Of a stretch of 64,000 nt of DNA, positions 1 through 8,073 are shown in pieces. The stretch comes from Flagellimonas oceani (lineage in GTDB: Bacteria; Bacteroidota; Bacteroidia; Flavobacteriales; Flavobacteriaceae). The notes under the pieces were generated by a model. It saw nothing but the letters and a program-made list of their open reading frames with translations, did no database searches and was not told the origin of the DNA. How positions within the stretch are numbered: the stretch's first letter is position 1; each line of letters starts with the position of its first letter. A program made the position numbers and the translations under genes. Location: contig NZ_CP049616.1 of assembly GCF_011068285.1 (NCBI RefSeq), positions 3,306,001 through 3,370,000 on the forward strand, written 5' to 3'.

Positions 1-813
1 ACAAAAAAACAGATAGCGGAATCCGTTGAATACCTTAAAAAAAGAGGTTTTGAAACCCCCGAAATCGGTATTGTGCTAGGTACTGGGCTGGGGCAACTGG
101 TGGATGACATTCAAGAGCCCATCGAGGCACATTATAATCACATCCCCTATTTTCCTTTGGCCACGGTGGAATTCCACACGGGCAAACTGATCTACGGCAC
201 CATCGAGGGCAAAAAGGTGGTCGTAATGCAAGGACGCTTTCACCTTTACGAAGGGTATGATTTTTTGGATATCACCTATCCCATCCGTGTTATGCACGAA
301 CTCGGCATAAAAAATCTGTTTGTCTCCAATGCTGCCGGGGCGGTGAATCTTGACTTTAAAAAAGGGGATATCATGTTGATCGAGGATCACATCAACCTGC
401 AAGGAGGTTCACCTTTGGCCTTCAAAAATGTTTCGGAATTCGGTAACCGTTTTGTGGATATGAGCGAGCCCTACGATCCAGAAATGCGCAAAAAAGTCGA
501 AGCCATTGCCGATCGCGAGCAAATTTCTTTGAAAAAAGGAGTATATGCATCCGTGGTAGGCCCGCAACTGGAAACCAAGGCCGAATACCGGATGCTCAAG
601 ATCATGGGTGCTGATGCCGTGGGAATGAGCACGGTTCCCGAAGTAATAGTTGCCAATCATTTACGACTACCCATTGTAGCGGTATCCGTGTTGACCGATG
701 AATGCGACCCAGATAACCTAGAACCCGTTGAAGTTGAGGAGATTTTAAAGATCGCAGGGCAAACGGAGCCAAAAATGATTAAACTATTCAAAGAACTGAT
801 CAAAGAACTATGA
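1..813 (+). CDS. Purine nucleoside phosphorylase, 5' end cut by window edge
   Basis: Phosphorolysis of purine (deoxy)nucleosides to free base and (deoxy)ribose-1-phosphate; cytosolic. The frame is open from base 1, so the true start is upstream. Trimeric PNP-family motifs are visible: phosphate loop GTGLGQL, the HTGKL segment, MQGRFHLYEGY, SNAAGAV, and the purine/ribose region VGPQLETKAEYRML...GADAVGMSTVPE. Where human PNP has the base-reading Asn (TNK), this protein has Asp (TDECDPD), which would fit a 6-amino purine, although Asp may be usual in this branch of the family. It overlaps the next gene, an ArsM-like methyltransferase, by 4 bases (ATGA), so the two are probably translationally coupled. 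Such a PNP could split an arseno-adenosine intermediate; that role is inferred from context only, and general purine salvage is the alternative. Confidence 0.9.
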   Translation, partial: TKKQIAESVEYLKKRGFETPEIGIVLGTGLGQLVDDIQEPIEAHYNHIPYFPLATVEFHTGKLIYGTIEGKKVVVMQGRFHLYEGYDFLDITYPIRVMHELGIKNLFVSNAAGAVNLDFKKGDIMLIEDHINLQGGSPLAFKNVSEFGNRFVDMSEPYDPEMRKKVEAIADREQISLKKGVYASVVGPQLETKAEYRMLKIMGADAVGMSTVPEVIVANHLRLPIVAVSVLTDECDPDNLEPVEVEEILKIAGQTEPKMIKLFKELIKEL

Positions 814-1775
814 GCTATTTAGATGCCACCCAAAACCTTTACAAAGAGGCTGCATTGACCCCAGATGTTGGACTTTGCTGCACCACCAACCCCATTTGGC
901 AATTTCCGGGGCTGTCCATTCCCAAGATCATGCAGGAGATGAACTATGGTTGCGGCAGCACCGTTTCCGCACAGGATCTGGTGAACAGTCCAAAAGTATT
1001 GTACGTAGGGGTCGGCGGTGGAATGGAACTGCTTCAGTTCTCCTACTTTTCCAGACAAACAGGGGGTGTTACCGGGGTGGATTCCGTGGATGAAATGCTG
1101 GAAGCTTCCCGAAAAAACTTCAAAATAGCGGAAGAAGAAAACGATTGGTTCAAAAGTGAATATGTCAACTTGGTCAAAGGAGATGCCTTAAACCTACCTG
1201 TTGATGATGAAAGTATGGATGTGGCCGCCCAAAACTGTCTCTTCAATATTTTTAAAATAGAAGATCTGAAGAAAGCCGTTTCCGAAATGTACCGGGTATT
1301 GAAGCCCCATGGTAGATTGGTGATGAGCGACCCCATTTGCGAGCAACCCATGAGCGATGAGCTCCGTAACGATGATAGACTCCGGGCCCAATGCCTGAGC
1401 GGCAGCATCCCATTGAAAGATTACGTGAAAGTCTTGACGGATGCGGGTTTTGGCACCATTGAGATTCGTGGGAAACGATCGTACAGGGTGTTATCTCCAA
1501 ACCATTACCCTACCAAAGAACTCATCCATATCGAATCTATTGAAATTGCGGCCATAAAGGATCCCATGCCCGAAGACGGACCTTGTGTTTTTACAGGCAA
1601 AACGGCCATCTATTTTGGCAACGAAGATTATTTTGATGATAAAAAAGGACACGTGCTACAACAAAACCAACCATTGGCCGTATGCGATAAAACTGCGGCG
1701 GCTTTGGCCAATGCTTCGGATGAAATCTTTATCAGTGAAAGTACCTACCACTATAATGGTGGCGGATGCTGCTAG
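810..1775 (+). CDS. arsM: ArsM-like arsenite S-adenosylmethionine methyltransferase (arsenosugar type)
   Basis: 321 residues. Class I SAM methyltransferase fold: motif I VLYVGVGGGMELLQ near residue 63, acidic loop GVDSVDEML near 89, motif near 125 (GDALNLPVDDESMDV). Cys48 (in YGCG), Cys143 (QNCLFN) and Cys195 (AQCLSG) are spaced like the three As(III)-binding cysteines of characterised ArsM/AS3MT enzymes (C72, C174 and C224 in the algal enzyme). There is also an N-terminal CC pair (residues 23-24) and a C-terminal GGGCC tail. These features fit the ArsM subgroup that works with the radical SAM protein ArsS in arsenosugar synthesis; no arsS lies inside the window, but it could be upstream. Start ATG overlaps the PNP stop. 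Product identity is good; the arsenosugar role is an inference. Confidence 0.8.
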   Translation: MSYLDATQNLYKEAALTPDVGLCCTTNPIWQFPGLSIPKIMQEMNYGCGSTVSAQDLVNSPKVLYVGVGGGMELLQFSYFSRQTGGVTGVDSVDEMLEASRKNFKIAEEENDWFKSEYVNLVKGDALNLPVDDESMDVAAQNCLFNIFKIEDLKKAVSEMYRVLKPHGRLVMSDPICEQPMSDELRNDDRLRAQCLSGSIPLKDYVKVLTDAGFGTIEIRGKRSYRVLSPNHYPTKELIHIESIEIAAIKDPMPEDGPCVFTGKTAIYFGNEDYFDDKKGHVLQQNQPLAVCDKTAAALANASDEIFISESTYHYNGGGCC

Positions 1776-1780
1776 CTGAA

Positions 1781-2803
1781 TTATTTTGAAATTTCCGTCT
1801 TGGAAGATTCATAATCCAACAAAATTCCCTCGGAAATCCATTTGGCCAGTGCCTGTCGGTTATCAGGGTCTAAAATTCTGCGTTGGTCCTTTTTGTTTCT
1901 GATGTTGCCAATTTCGATATAGGCCATGGCCGGCAGCGTGTTTTTGACCACGTACAAACTGCTACGCCCCATAAAAGTGCCATTGTACAATCGGTTGGGC
2001 TGAAATTTTTTGTACTTCCTCAAAAATGTCTGATGGATGCTCTCGGCCAACTTTTTCCCGTTGGTGCTCTTTTCGTGATGGTAAAAGAACACATCGATAT
2101 TGGTACCCTCGCCCCTACTATCCACATGGGTGACCAAAAGGCGTTGGTATTTACCGGAATTCTTCACATACAAATTGTTTACGGCCTTGGTACGCTGTTT
2201 TAAACGTTCCAAATGATCTAAGGGAATAGGTTTGGATTGTACGGTTTCATCCGTATCCAGCTCAAGTATTCTTTTATCCCGAATACCATCGTTTTCATCT
2301 TCAACAATGATATGTACTTCTGCACCGTGCGATATGAGCTCACGGGCCAATCTGAGGGTAACATCGTAGGCGTACTCATCTTCGGCGATCAACTTGCCAT
2401 TATGGTTTTCTACCGCCCCCGGGTCCGGACCACCATGTCCCGAAATCAAATAATAGACGGTATTGTCCAAACGATTGCTTGAGACATCCACCCTTTTAAA
2501 ATCCTCCCCAAAAATGGAATAGGCAATGCCTTCATCCCTCACTTCGACCGTTGTCGTCTCCAAAGTATCCGGCAAAAGATAGTGCCTGCCCAAAATCAAG
2601 GATTCATCCTCTCCCAAATCATCCTCATTTAGTTTTACAAATTTGTTATAATGCTTTGTGGGACTTATTCCATGTCTTCGAAGCAGCGAATAAATACCGT
2701 CGCCCTCTTGTGCCATGACTTTGGGAAATTCCTCTTGGGACCAAAGCATGGACTGGGCTAAAAATAAAAAGCTGAAAAATGTGGCGGACCAATAAAACTT
2801 CAT
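1781..2803 (-). CDS. N-acetylmuramoyl-L-alanine amidase (amidase_3 family), secreted
   Basis: 340 residues, N-terminal signal peptide (about 1-22, ending SMLWSQ). An N-terminal module (about 27-80, EGDGIYSLLRRHGI) may bind peptidoglycan and is shared with the neighbouring paralogue. The catalytic domain from about 115 keeps all four zinc/catalytic residues expected for amidase_3: His123 (SGHGG), Glu143 (AEDEYAYD), His226 (VTHVDSR) and Glu297 (YIEIGN). It should cleave the amide bond between MurNAc and the stem peptide in the periplasm during septum splitting or wall turnover. Its ATG follows the stop of the upstream paralogue directly, so the two are cotranscribed. Convergent with arsM. Confidence 0.88.
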   Translation of the reverse strand: MKFYWSATFFSFLFLAQSMLWSQEEFPKVMAQEGDGIYSLLRRHGISPTKHYNKFVKLNEDDLGEDESLILGRHYLLPDTLETTTVEVRDEGIAYSIFGEDFKRVDVSSNRLDNTVYYLISGHGGPDPGAVENHNGKLIAEDEYAYDVTLRLARELISHGAEVHIIVEDENDGIRDKRILELDTDETVQSKPIPLDHLERLKQRTKAVNNLYVKNSGKYQRLLVTHVDSRGEGTNIDVFFYHHEKSTNGKKLAESIHQTFLRKYKKFQPNRLYNGTFMGRSSLYVVKNTLPAMAYIEIGNIRNKKDQRRILDPDNRQALAKWISEGILLDYESSKTEISK

Positions 2804-3730
2804 TTAATTCTCAAATTCTACATCAGCATAATCATTAATAATGCCATTGCTAATCAAATTGGCAAATTCTTTTTTATCCGGTTTGATGAATATTTTGTTT
2901 TCGGAAGTCTTGGCGGCGCCCTTTACGGTAAGCAAACTAATGGCGGGCAGCATGTTCTTAGCCAAAAACAGGGTATTCTTGTCCTCAAAAATCAAGCTGG
3001 GTTCCTCCGATGTCCTATTGGAAATACTTTTTTCCTTAAATACGTTCTGAATGTTCTGAGCAAACCTTTGTCCTTGGCTGCTCTTGTTGTAATGATAAAC
3101 CGCCACCTCCATATTTCCGCTATCGGTTACATTCTCTGATTGAATGATGAGCACTCTTTGGTATTTTCCCCTGTTCTGAATAAACCATTTGTTGATCACT
3201 TTGATGTAATCGCCCATAAGTTCCGCACTAGTTTCATAAGATTGTCCATCGCTTGTATTTTCTCCCATAATGTAAACCTTGGCTCCATTGACCATTAGGT
3301 CGGCCGCCAAACGTTTGGTAACATCGTTCACGAACATCTCTTCCCCTACCGAAGAATTGTCGGCTATCAGGTAATAAACAGCTTCCTTTAGTTTCTCGCT
3401 CTTCAGCGACATTTGCCCCAGTTCCTTATCAAAAATCGGAACTTCGGCATCTTTATCGGCCTCTACCAGAACACCTGTTTTTTTAAATGAATCACTGGCA
3501 TAGGGAACCTTGTATTCCTCACCAAGTTTAAGGGCGGTTCCTTCTGTTATTTTGTCCGAATTCAGTTCTAAAAATTCTCCGTAGTGTTTTGCAGGATCTA
3601 ATCCTTGTTTGCGCAATAGGGAAAAAATGCCGTCTCCTTGCTCGGCAACCACATTGTAAAATGTATGTTCCTGTGCAAAAATGAATATAGTGGCCCAAAC
3701 CCAAAAAAGAAGGGATAATCTAAATTTCAT
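2804..3730 (-). CDS. Amidase_3 paralogue lacking all four zinc ligands, secreted
   Basis: 308 residues from the ATG at 3730, which gives a signal peptide (MKFRLSLLFW..IFAQ); a longer open frame upstream has no signal and is not used. It aligns along its length with the downstream amidase: the same N-terminal module (EQGDGIFSLLRKQGLDPAKHY), then YYLI, DVT.RLA, NRGKYQR and LPA blocks. The catalytic residues are gone: SGHGG is ADNSS (His to Asn125), the EDEYAYD Glu is Met132, VTHVD is IIQSE (His to Gln197) and YIEIGN is LLTVKG (Glu to Thr268). It has no frameshift, so it is a maintained pseudoenzyme rather than debris. A regulatory or scaffolding role next to the active amidase is plausible but unproven. 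Confidence 0.8.
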   Translation of the reverse strand: MKFRLSLLFWVWATIFIFAQEHTFYNVVAEQGDGIFSLLRKQGLDPAKHYGEFLELNSDKITEGTALKLGEEYKVPYASDSFKKTGVLVEADKDAEVPIFDKELGQMSLKSEKLKEAVYYLIADNSSVGEEMFVNDVTKRLAADLMVNGAKVYIMGENTSDGQSYETSAELMGDYIKVINKWFIQNRGKYQRVLIIQSENVTDSGNMEVAVYHYNKSSQGQRFAQNIQNVFKEKSISNRTSEEPSLIFEDKNTLFLAKNMLPAISLLTVKGAAKTSENKIFIKPDKKEFANLISNGIINDYADVEFEN

Positions 3731-3831
3731 AACTGTATGATTTTGGGTGGGATGTACTGCAAATATGGCGAAAAAACAGAAACGATTGGTCTTATCCTTG
3801 ACAAAATTTCTGACAAATCTTTTTCTTAATG

Positions 3832-4845
3832 CTAAATACTCGATTTCTTTACTTGCGCATACTGTCTTCGTATCACCGATTCGGCAGGTTTGTTCTGGGG
3901 CGTAAAACGGTTGTCCCCACGGCCTCCGACTTGGTCGTGTTGCATAAACCATTTCCAAACAAAACCTCCGGCGAACCAGTCCTCGTTCCAAAACTCGTCG
4001 AAAAGTACCTGGGTGGCCCTAGCTTGGGCCTCAAGGTTTACACGCTCTTGGTTACGGTCCACCAACCAAGGTTTTTTTCCTGTAAAATCCATGCTTCGGT
4101 ATCCAAACTCCGTGAATAAAACCGGTCTGTCAACCCGTTCGGCCAATTCCCGCATCTTACTTTTCCAAGGTTGCCAGCCTTTGGTGAGCGTTTCAACAGT
4201 TGGGTTTTGCTTTTCGCATAATGGGAAATACGCGTTTACGCCTATATAATCCAAATCTGCCCAAAAAGGAGTTTTTTCATATTCGTCCCAATTGGCCGCA
4301 TAAGTCACTTTTCCATTATAGACCGTTCTTACTTTTTGAATCAAATCATTCCAAAACTCAGGCCTTTCGTCCACGAATGTCTTTAACTCTGTACCTATAC
4401 AAAAAATATCACTTTGGGTTTCTTCGGCCATTTCGGCATAAAGCAGAATAAAATCTTCGTAGGAAGCTTCCAGTTTTTCCCACTCTTCTTCGGATGGCAT
4501 TTTCATATTACCGGTAAATTTCCCGTCCCAAATCCAAATTTGGGGCTTCACCATCACCTTTATACCATTTTGATGCAACTTTTCTATGTATTGCCTGGCT
4601 CCTTCCCTGCGTTCACCATACCATTGTCTGTCCGTATTAAAAATAAGTTCGGGTGAATCCACATCCTGAATAAACCCAAAAGGCATTATTGCGGCATAGT
4701 TGGCCTGCACCTCAAGAACCGGGTCGATATGATGCTGGGCCACTTCTTCTCCAGAGGACACAAAACTAACGCCGTTGACCTTATCAAACTTGCTACTGGC
4801 ACAAGAGACAAAAACAAGGGCCCCTAAAAAAATCAGCTGCTTCAT
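3832..4845 (-). CDS. Glycoside hydrolase family 113-like lipoprotein (beta-mannanase type)
   Basis: 337 residues from the ATG at 4845, giving a lipoprotein signal with lipobox VSC (Cys15); the ATG at 4851 is almost equivalent. A TIM-barrel clan GH-A glycosidase: VNGVSFVS start strand, VKPQIWIWDGKF, acid/base candidate Glu153 in CIGTEL, YIGVNAYFP, nucleophile candidate Glu246 in LFTEFGYRS, and a late GGFVWKWF strand. This set resembles GH113 endo-beta-1,4-mannanases. The Cys anchor and lack of other domains suggest a periplasmic or surface enzyme. It faces away from the flavoprotein gene at 4974. Substrate is not determined by the sequence; family call moderately sure. Confidence 0.75.
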   Translation of the reverse strand: MKQLIFLGALVFVSCASSKFDKVNGVSFVSSGEEVAQHHIDPVLEVQANYAAIMPFGFIQDVDSPELIFNTDRQWYGERREGARQYIEKLHQNGIKVMVKPQIWIWDGKFTGNMKMPSEEEWEKLEASYEDFILLYAEMAEETQSDIFCIGTELKTFVDERPEFWNDLIQKVRTVYNGKVTYAANWDEYEKTPFWADLDYIGVNAYFPLCEKQNPTVETLTKGWQPWKSKMRELAERVDRPVLFTEFGYRSMDFTGKKPWLVDRNQERVNLEAQARATQVLFDEFWNEDWFAGGFVWKWFMQHDQVGGRGDNRFTPQNKPAESVIRRQYAQVKKSSI

Positions 4846-4973
4846 AATCATCGTGAACCCCTCTAAAATAATCATTTTAAAAAAGCAATAAGCTGCATAA
4901 TTCTTACTAAATTTCATTTTGATGTTAAGTTTTTACCCAAAAAATCGACACATCAAACAATCAAACCCAACCC

Positions 4974-6320
4974 ATGGAACACATCGTTATTATCGGAAAT
5001 GGAATTGCAGGTGTTACCGCTTCAAGGCACATCCGAAAGCTTTCCGACAAAAGAATCACCATTGTTTCGGCAGAATCTGAATACTTTTTTTCCAGAACGG
5101 CTTTGATGTACGTGTACATGGGCCACATGAAGTTTGAGCACACCCAGCCCTACGAGAACCATTTTTGGAAGAAGAACCGGATAGCATTGGTTCATGGCTA
5201 CGTCACCAAGGTAAATACGGAAGAAAAACTGCTTCACATTAATGGTGCGCCAGACCTCAACTACGATAAACTGATCATTGCCACAGGCTCCAAACCCAAC
5301 AAATTCGGATGGCCGGGGCAGGATTTGGATGGCGTTCAAGGACTCTACTCCAAACAGGATTTGGAATTGTTGGAAGAAAATGCCCCAAACAACACCGTTT
5401 GCAAACGTGCCGTCATAGTAGGTGGTGGATTGATTGGGATTGAATTGGCAGAAATGCTCCGAACCAGAAATATTCCCGTTACTTTTTTGGTTCGAGAGAA
5501 GAGTTTTTGGAACAGCGTGTTGCCTTCGGGCGAATCGGAAATGATCAACGAACATATTCGGGAACATCATATTGATTTGCGCTTGGGGGTTTCGCTGAAG
5601 GAAATCAACCCCGATGAAAACGGAAGGGTAAGATCCGTGACATTGGAAACTGAAGAAGAAATTGAATGTAATTTGGTCGGGTTGACGGCCGGCGTTACAC
5701 CGAATATTGATTTTCTCAAAGATTCGGGCATCGATTTGGGCCGTGGCGTAAAAGTGAATCGTTTTTTAGAGACCAACGTTGAAGATGTGTATGCCATTGG
5801 TGATTGTGCGGAACAGCACAAAGCTATCGGTAACAGAAGACCCGTTGAAGCGGTTTGGTACACGGGGCGGATGATGGGCGAAGCGCTGGCCCAAACCATT
5901 TGCGGCAACCGTATGGCATACAATCCCGGACACTGGTTCAACTCCGCCAAATTTCTGGACATTGAGTACCAAACCTATGGTTGGGTGTTCCCAGAGAGAA
6001 AGAAAAAAGAAAACGAAGCCCATTTCCATTGGAGGCATCCCAAAGAAAAAATTTGCATCACCATTGCTTTTGATAAGCATTCCGAAACGCTATTGGGCAT
6101 CAACACCTTTGGCATTCGTTTACGCCACGAAATTTTTGACAGATGGCTCAGTGAAAATAAAACTATCGATTTTGTAATGGAACATCTTATCGACGCCAAT
6201 TTTGACCCAGAATTCTATAAGAACTTTGAATCGCAGATCGTATCCAAATACAATTCCGATTTTGGAAAATCCATCAAACTGAAAAAGAAAAACCTAAAAC
6301 GCATCTTCCAATTGGGTTGA
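4974..6320 (+). CDS. FAD/NAD(P)-dependent oxidoreductase (pyridine nucleotide-disulfide oxidoreductase fold)
   Basis: 448 residues. N-terminal FAD Rossmann motif IVIIGNGIAGVTAS, ATGSKPN after the first FAD half, a second (NAD(P)H) Rossmann motif VIVGGGLIGIELAE near 147, and the FAD-binding YAIGDCAE near 270. There is no CxxxxC redox pair after the first glycine motif, so it is not a disulfide reductase; it looks more like an NADH:ferredoxin/rubredoxin-type reductase. The C-terminal part (about 330-448) is basic and unlike standard members. It is followed after 48 bases by a membrane Fe-S protein, which suggests the two pass electrons from NAD(P)H into the membrane. The physiological acceptor is unknown. 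Confidence 0.82.
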   Translation: MEHIVIIGNGIAGVTASRHIRKLSDKRITIVSAESEYFFSRTALMYVYMGHMKFEHTQPYENHFWKKNRIALVHGYVTKVNTEEKLLHINGAPDLNYDKLIIATGSKPNKFGWPGQDLDGVQGLYSKQDLELLEENAPNNTVCKRAVIVGGGLIGIELAEMLRTRNIPVTFLVREKSFWNSVLPSGESEMINEHIREHHIDLRLGVSLKEINPDENGRVRSVTLETEEEIECNLVGLTAGVTPNIDFLKDSGIDLGRGVKVNRFLETNVEDVYAIGDCAEQHKAIGNRRPVEAVWYTGRMMGEALAQTICGNRMAYNPGHWFNSAKFLDIEYQTYGWVFPERKKKENEAHFHWRHPKEKICITIAFDKHSETLLGINTFGIRLRHEIFDRWLSENKTIDFVMEHLIDANFDPEFYKNFESQIVSKYNSDFGKSIKLKKKNLKRIFQLG

Positions 6321-6368
6321 TTGGTTTATGGTCTATTGGAAAATATCAGAACAAAGGAAAAACAAACA

Positions 6369-7979
6369 ATGAACAACCAAACACATAGTCCGAGTATGGC
6401 CTTAACGGGCGAACCACCAAAAAGTTTGAGCATCGGTCAGAAACTTGCTGTTTTTTTAGGAATGTCAGGACTGGGCATTTTGCTTTTGGCCGTTTTTAAT
6501 GTCAATTTCCCGAACAAGACCTTGTGGATGACCTTGTCCTTATCGGCGATCAGCATGGGAACCATTTGGTTTTCTTGGGATGCGTATTCCAAAAAAAATC
6601 CGGGCATTAAAAATGATGGTGTTTGGTTCAAGTCCATTTCCAGCCGTGGGCTCTGGGCATGGATAGCAGGCTTGGCCCTGACTGGCTTTTATATCGTGCT
6701 CTATTTTTATCCGGAATATCTTGGCCTTGTCAGCGAAGGGGACAACAAAGGTGTAATCGGCCTTTTTGACCCGCTCAGCAAATTCTTGAGCGGTAACCCG
6801 GCCAGTCAATGGTTTGTTTACGGAACGCTCTACACCGTTGCCATTTTAGTTTTCGGCATCAAGTTCCTGTGGAAATACCGCCATAACCGATATGAGAGAT
6901 TGCGAACGTGGAGCGTCATGTTTTTTCAGTTGGCCTTTGCATTCATCATCCCGGAATTAATGGCCCGTTTGAACGGTGATAAAATTTTGAACGGGGGCAG
7001 TCTGCCCTATTATGACCTCAAAAATATTTGGCCGCTCAACTATTACAATTTTGAAGGCTATCGCATCAAAGCGTTTTTAAGTTCGGGGGAAATCGGTTTT
7101 GCCCTATTGATTTTTGGCATCCTCTCCATTTTTGTCATCACTCCCATCCTCACCTACAAATATGGTAAAAGATGGTACTGCTCTTGGGTCTGTGGTTGTG
7201 GCGGATTGGCGGAAACTGCCGGGGATTCATTCAGGCAATTGAGCGATAAGTCCACTTTTGCATGGAAAGTGGAACGCTGGGTAGTGCACAGCGTAGTGGT
7301 ATTTGTTACTTTGATGACCACTGCGGTGATTTATTCCTATTTAGGTACCGATACGAGCAAATACTGGTTGACGAAAAGCTCCTTTTTGATTGGCGTGGCC
7401 GTTTTACTCACGTTGGTTTTTGGTTGGGCCATGATCTTTAAACGGGACCAACTTCAAAAAGATGCCCAATATGGGGCCATTGGTTACTTTGTAATTATCA
7501 TAGCCCTGATTGGATTCCACTTTTTTAGCGGTGATGGCGAGGTTTTCCTTTTCAAATCGGGTACGCTACGCAAATCGTACTCCTTTTTGATCGGGAGCAT
7601 ATTTTCCGGAGTGATCGGAACGGGCTTCTATCCCATTTTTGGCAGTAGGGTATGGTGCCGATTCGGCTGTCCCATGGCCGCCATCCTCGGTTTTCAACAA
7701 AAACTGTTCTCCCGGTTCAGAATTACCACCAACGGCGGACAGTGCATCTCTTGCGGCAATTGTTCGGTTTACTGCGAAATGGGCATCGATGTACGTGCCT
7801 ATGCTCAAAAAGGCGAGAACATAGTCCGTTCAAGCTGTGTTGGTTGTGGAATTTGCTCGGCCGTTTGTCCACGTGGAGTACTCAAATTGGAGAACGGTCC
7901 TTTGGAAGGAAGAATAGATAGCAACCAAGTGCTGTTGGGCAATGATGTGGATTTGATGTCACTCGTCAACAAAAAGTAA
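6369..7979 (+). CDS. Polytopic membrane 4Fe-4S binding protein (NapH/CcoG-like)
   Basis: 536 residues from ATG 6369; a TTG-initiated extension starting right after the previous stop is less likely. Several hydrophobic segments (about 35-55, 60-80, 95-120, 155-175, 240-265 and more) alternate with cysteine motifs: WYCSWVCGCGG after one helix, VWCRFGCPM after a later one, and two C-terminal ferredoxin clusters, CISCGNCSVYC and CVGCGICSAVCPRG. This arrangement is that of membrane ferredoxin-like electron carriers of the NapH/NosR/CcoG type. The CSWVCGCGG cluster with the additional Cys is atypical. Probably forms a redox unit with the flavoprotein upstream; substrate unknown. Confidence 0.8.
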   Translation: MNNQTHSPSMALTGEPPKSLSIGQKLAVFLGMSGLGILLLAVFNVNFPNKTLWMTLSLSAISMGTIWFSWDAYSKKNPGIKNDGVWFKSISSRGLWAWIAGLALTGFYIVLYFYPEYLGLVSEGDNKGVIGLFDPLSKFLSGNPASQWFVYGTLYTVAILVFGIKFLWKYRHNRYERLRTWSVMFFQLAFAFIIPELMARLNGDKILNGGSLPYYDLKNIWPLNYYNFEGYRIKAFLSSGEIGFALLIFGILSIFVITPILTYKYGKRWYCSWVCGCGGLAETAGDSFRQLSDKSTFAWKVERWVVHSVVVFVTLMTTAVIYSYLGTDTSKYWLTKSSFLIGVAVLLTLVFGWAMIFKRDQLQKDAQYGAIGYFVIIIALIGFHFFSGDGEVFLFKSGTLRKSYSFLIGSIFSGVIGTGFYPIFGSRVWCRFGCPMAAILGFQQKLFSRFRITTNGGQCISCGNCSVYCEMGIDVRAYAQKGENIVRSSCVGCGICSAVCPRGVLKLENGPLEGRIDSNQVLLGNDVDLMSLVNKK

Positions 7980-8023
7980 ACCATCGTTCTTTTTTGAACA
8001 TTCCCGGTCACATATCGATTGAA

Positions 8024-8061
8024 AATTTTAGTTTTGGCACCTGTTAACACCAACTAAAATT
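8024..8061. promoter_or_regulatory. Inverted repeat 12 bases upstream of the glycosyltransferase operon
   Basis: Arms AATTTTAGTT (8024-8033) and AACTAAAATT (8052-8061) are perfect complements of 10 bases; GG/CC next to the arms (with a TT bulge) can lengthen the stem. The loop is about 12-18 bases and contains GTTAAC. The right arm ends 12 bases before the ATG at 8074. It could be an operator or a 5'-UTR hairpin; it has no T-run that would make it a standard terminator. Confidence 0.5.
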
Positions 8062-8073
8062 CATTCCCAGCCA

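Noticed and set aside
3731..3991. Minus-strand N-terminal extension of the degenerate amidase (395-residue frame)
   Set aside because: It has no signal peptide and low-quality, Arg-rich composition; the ATG at 3730 gives a normal secretion signal matching the paralogue.
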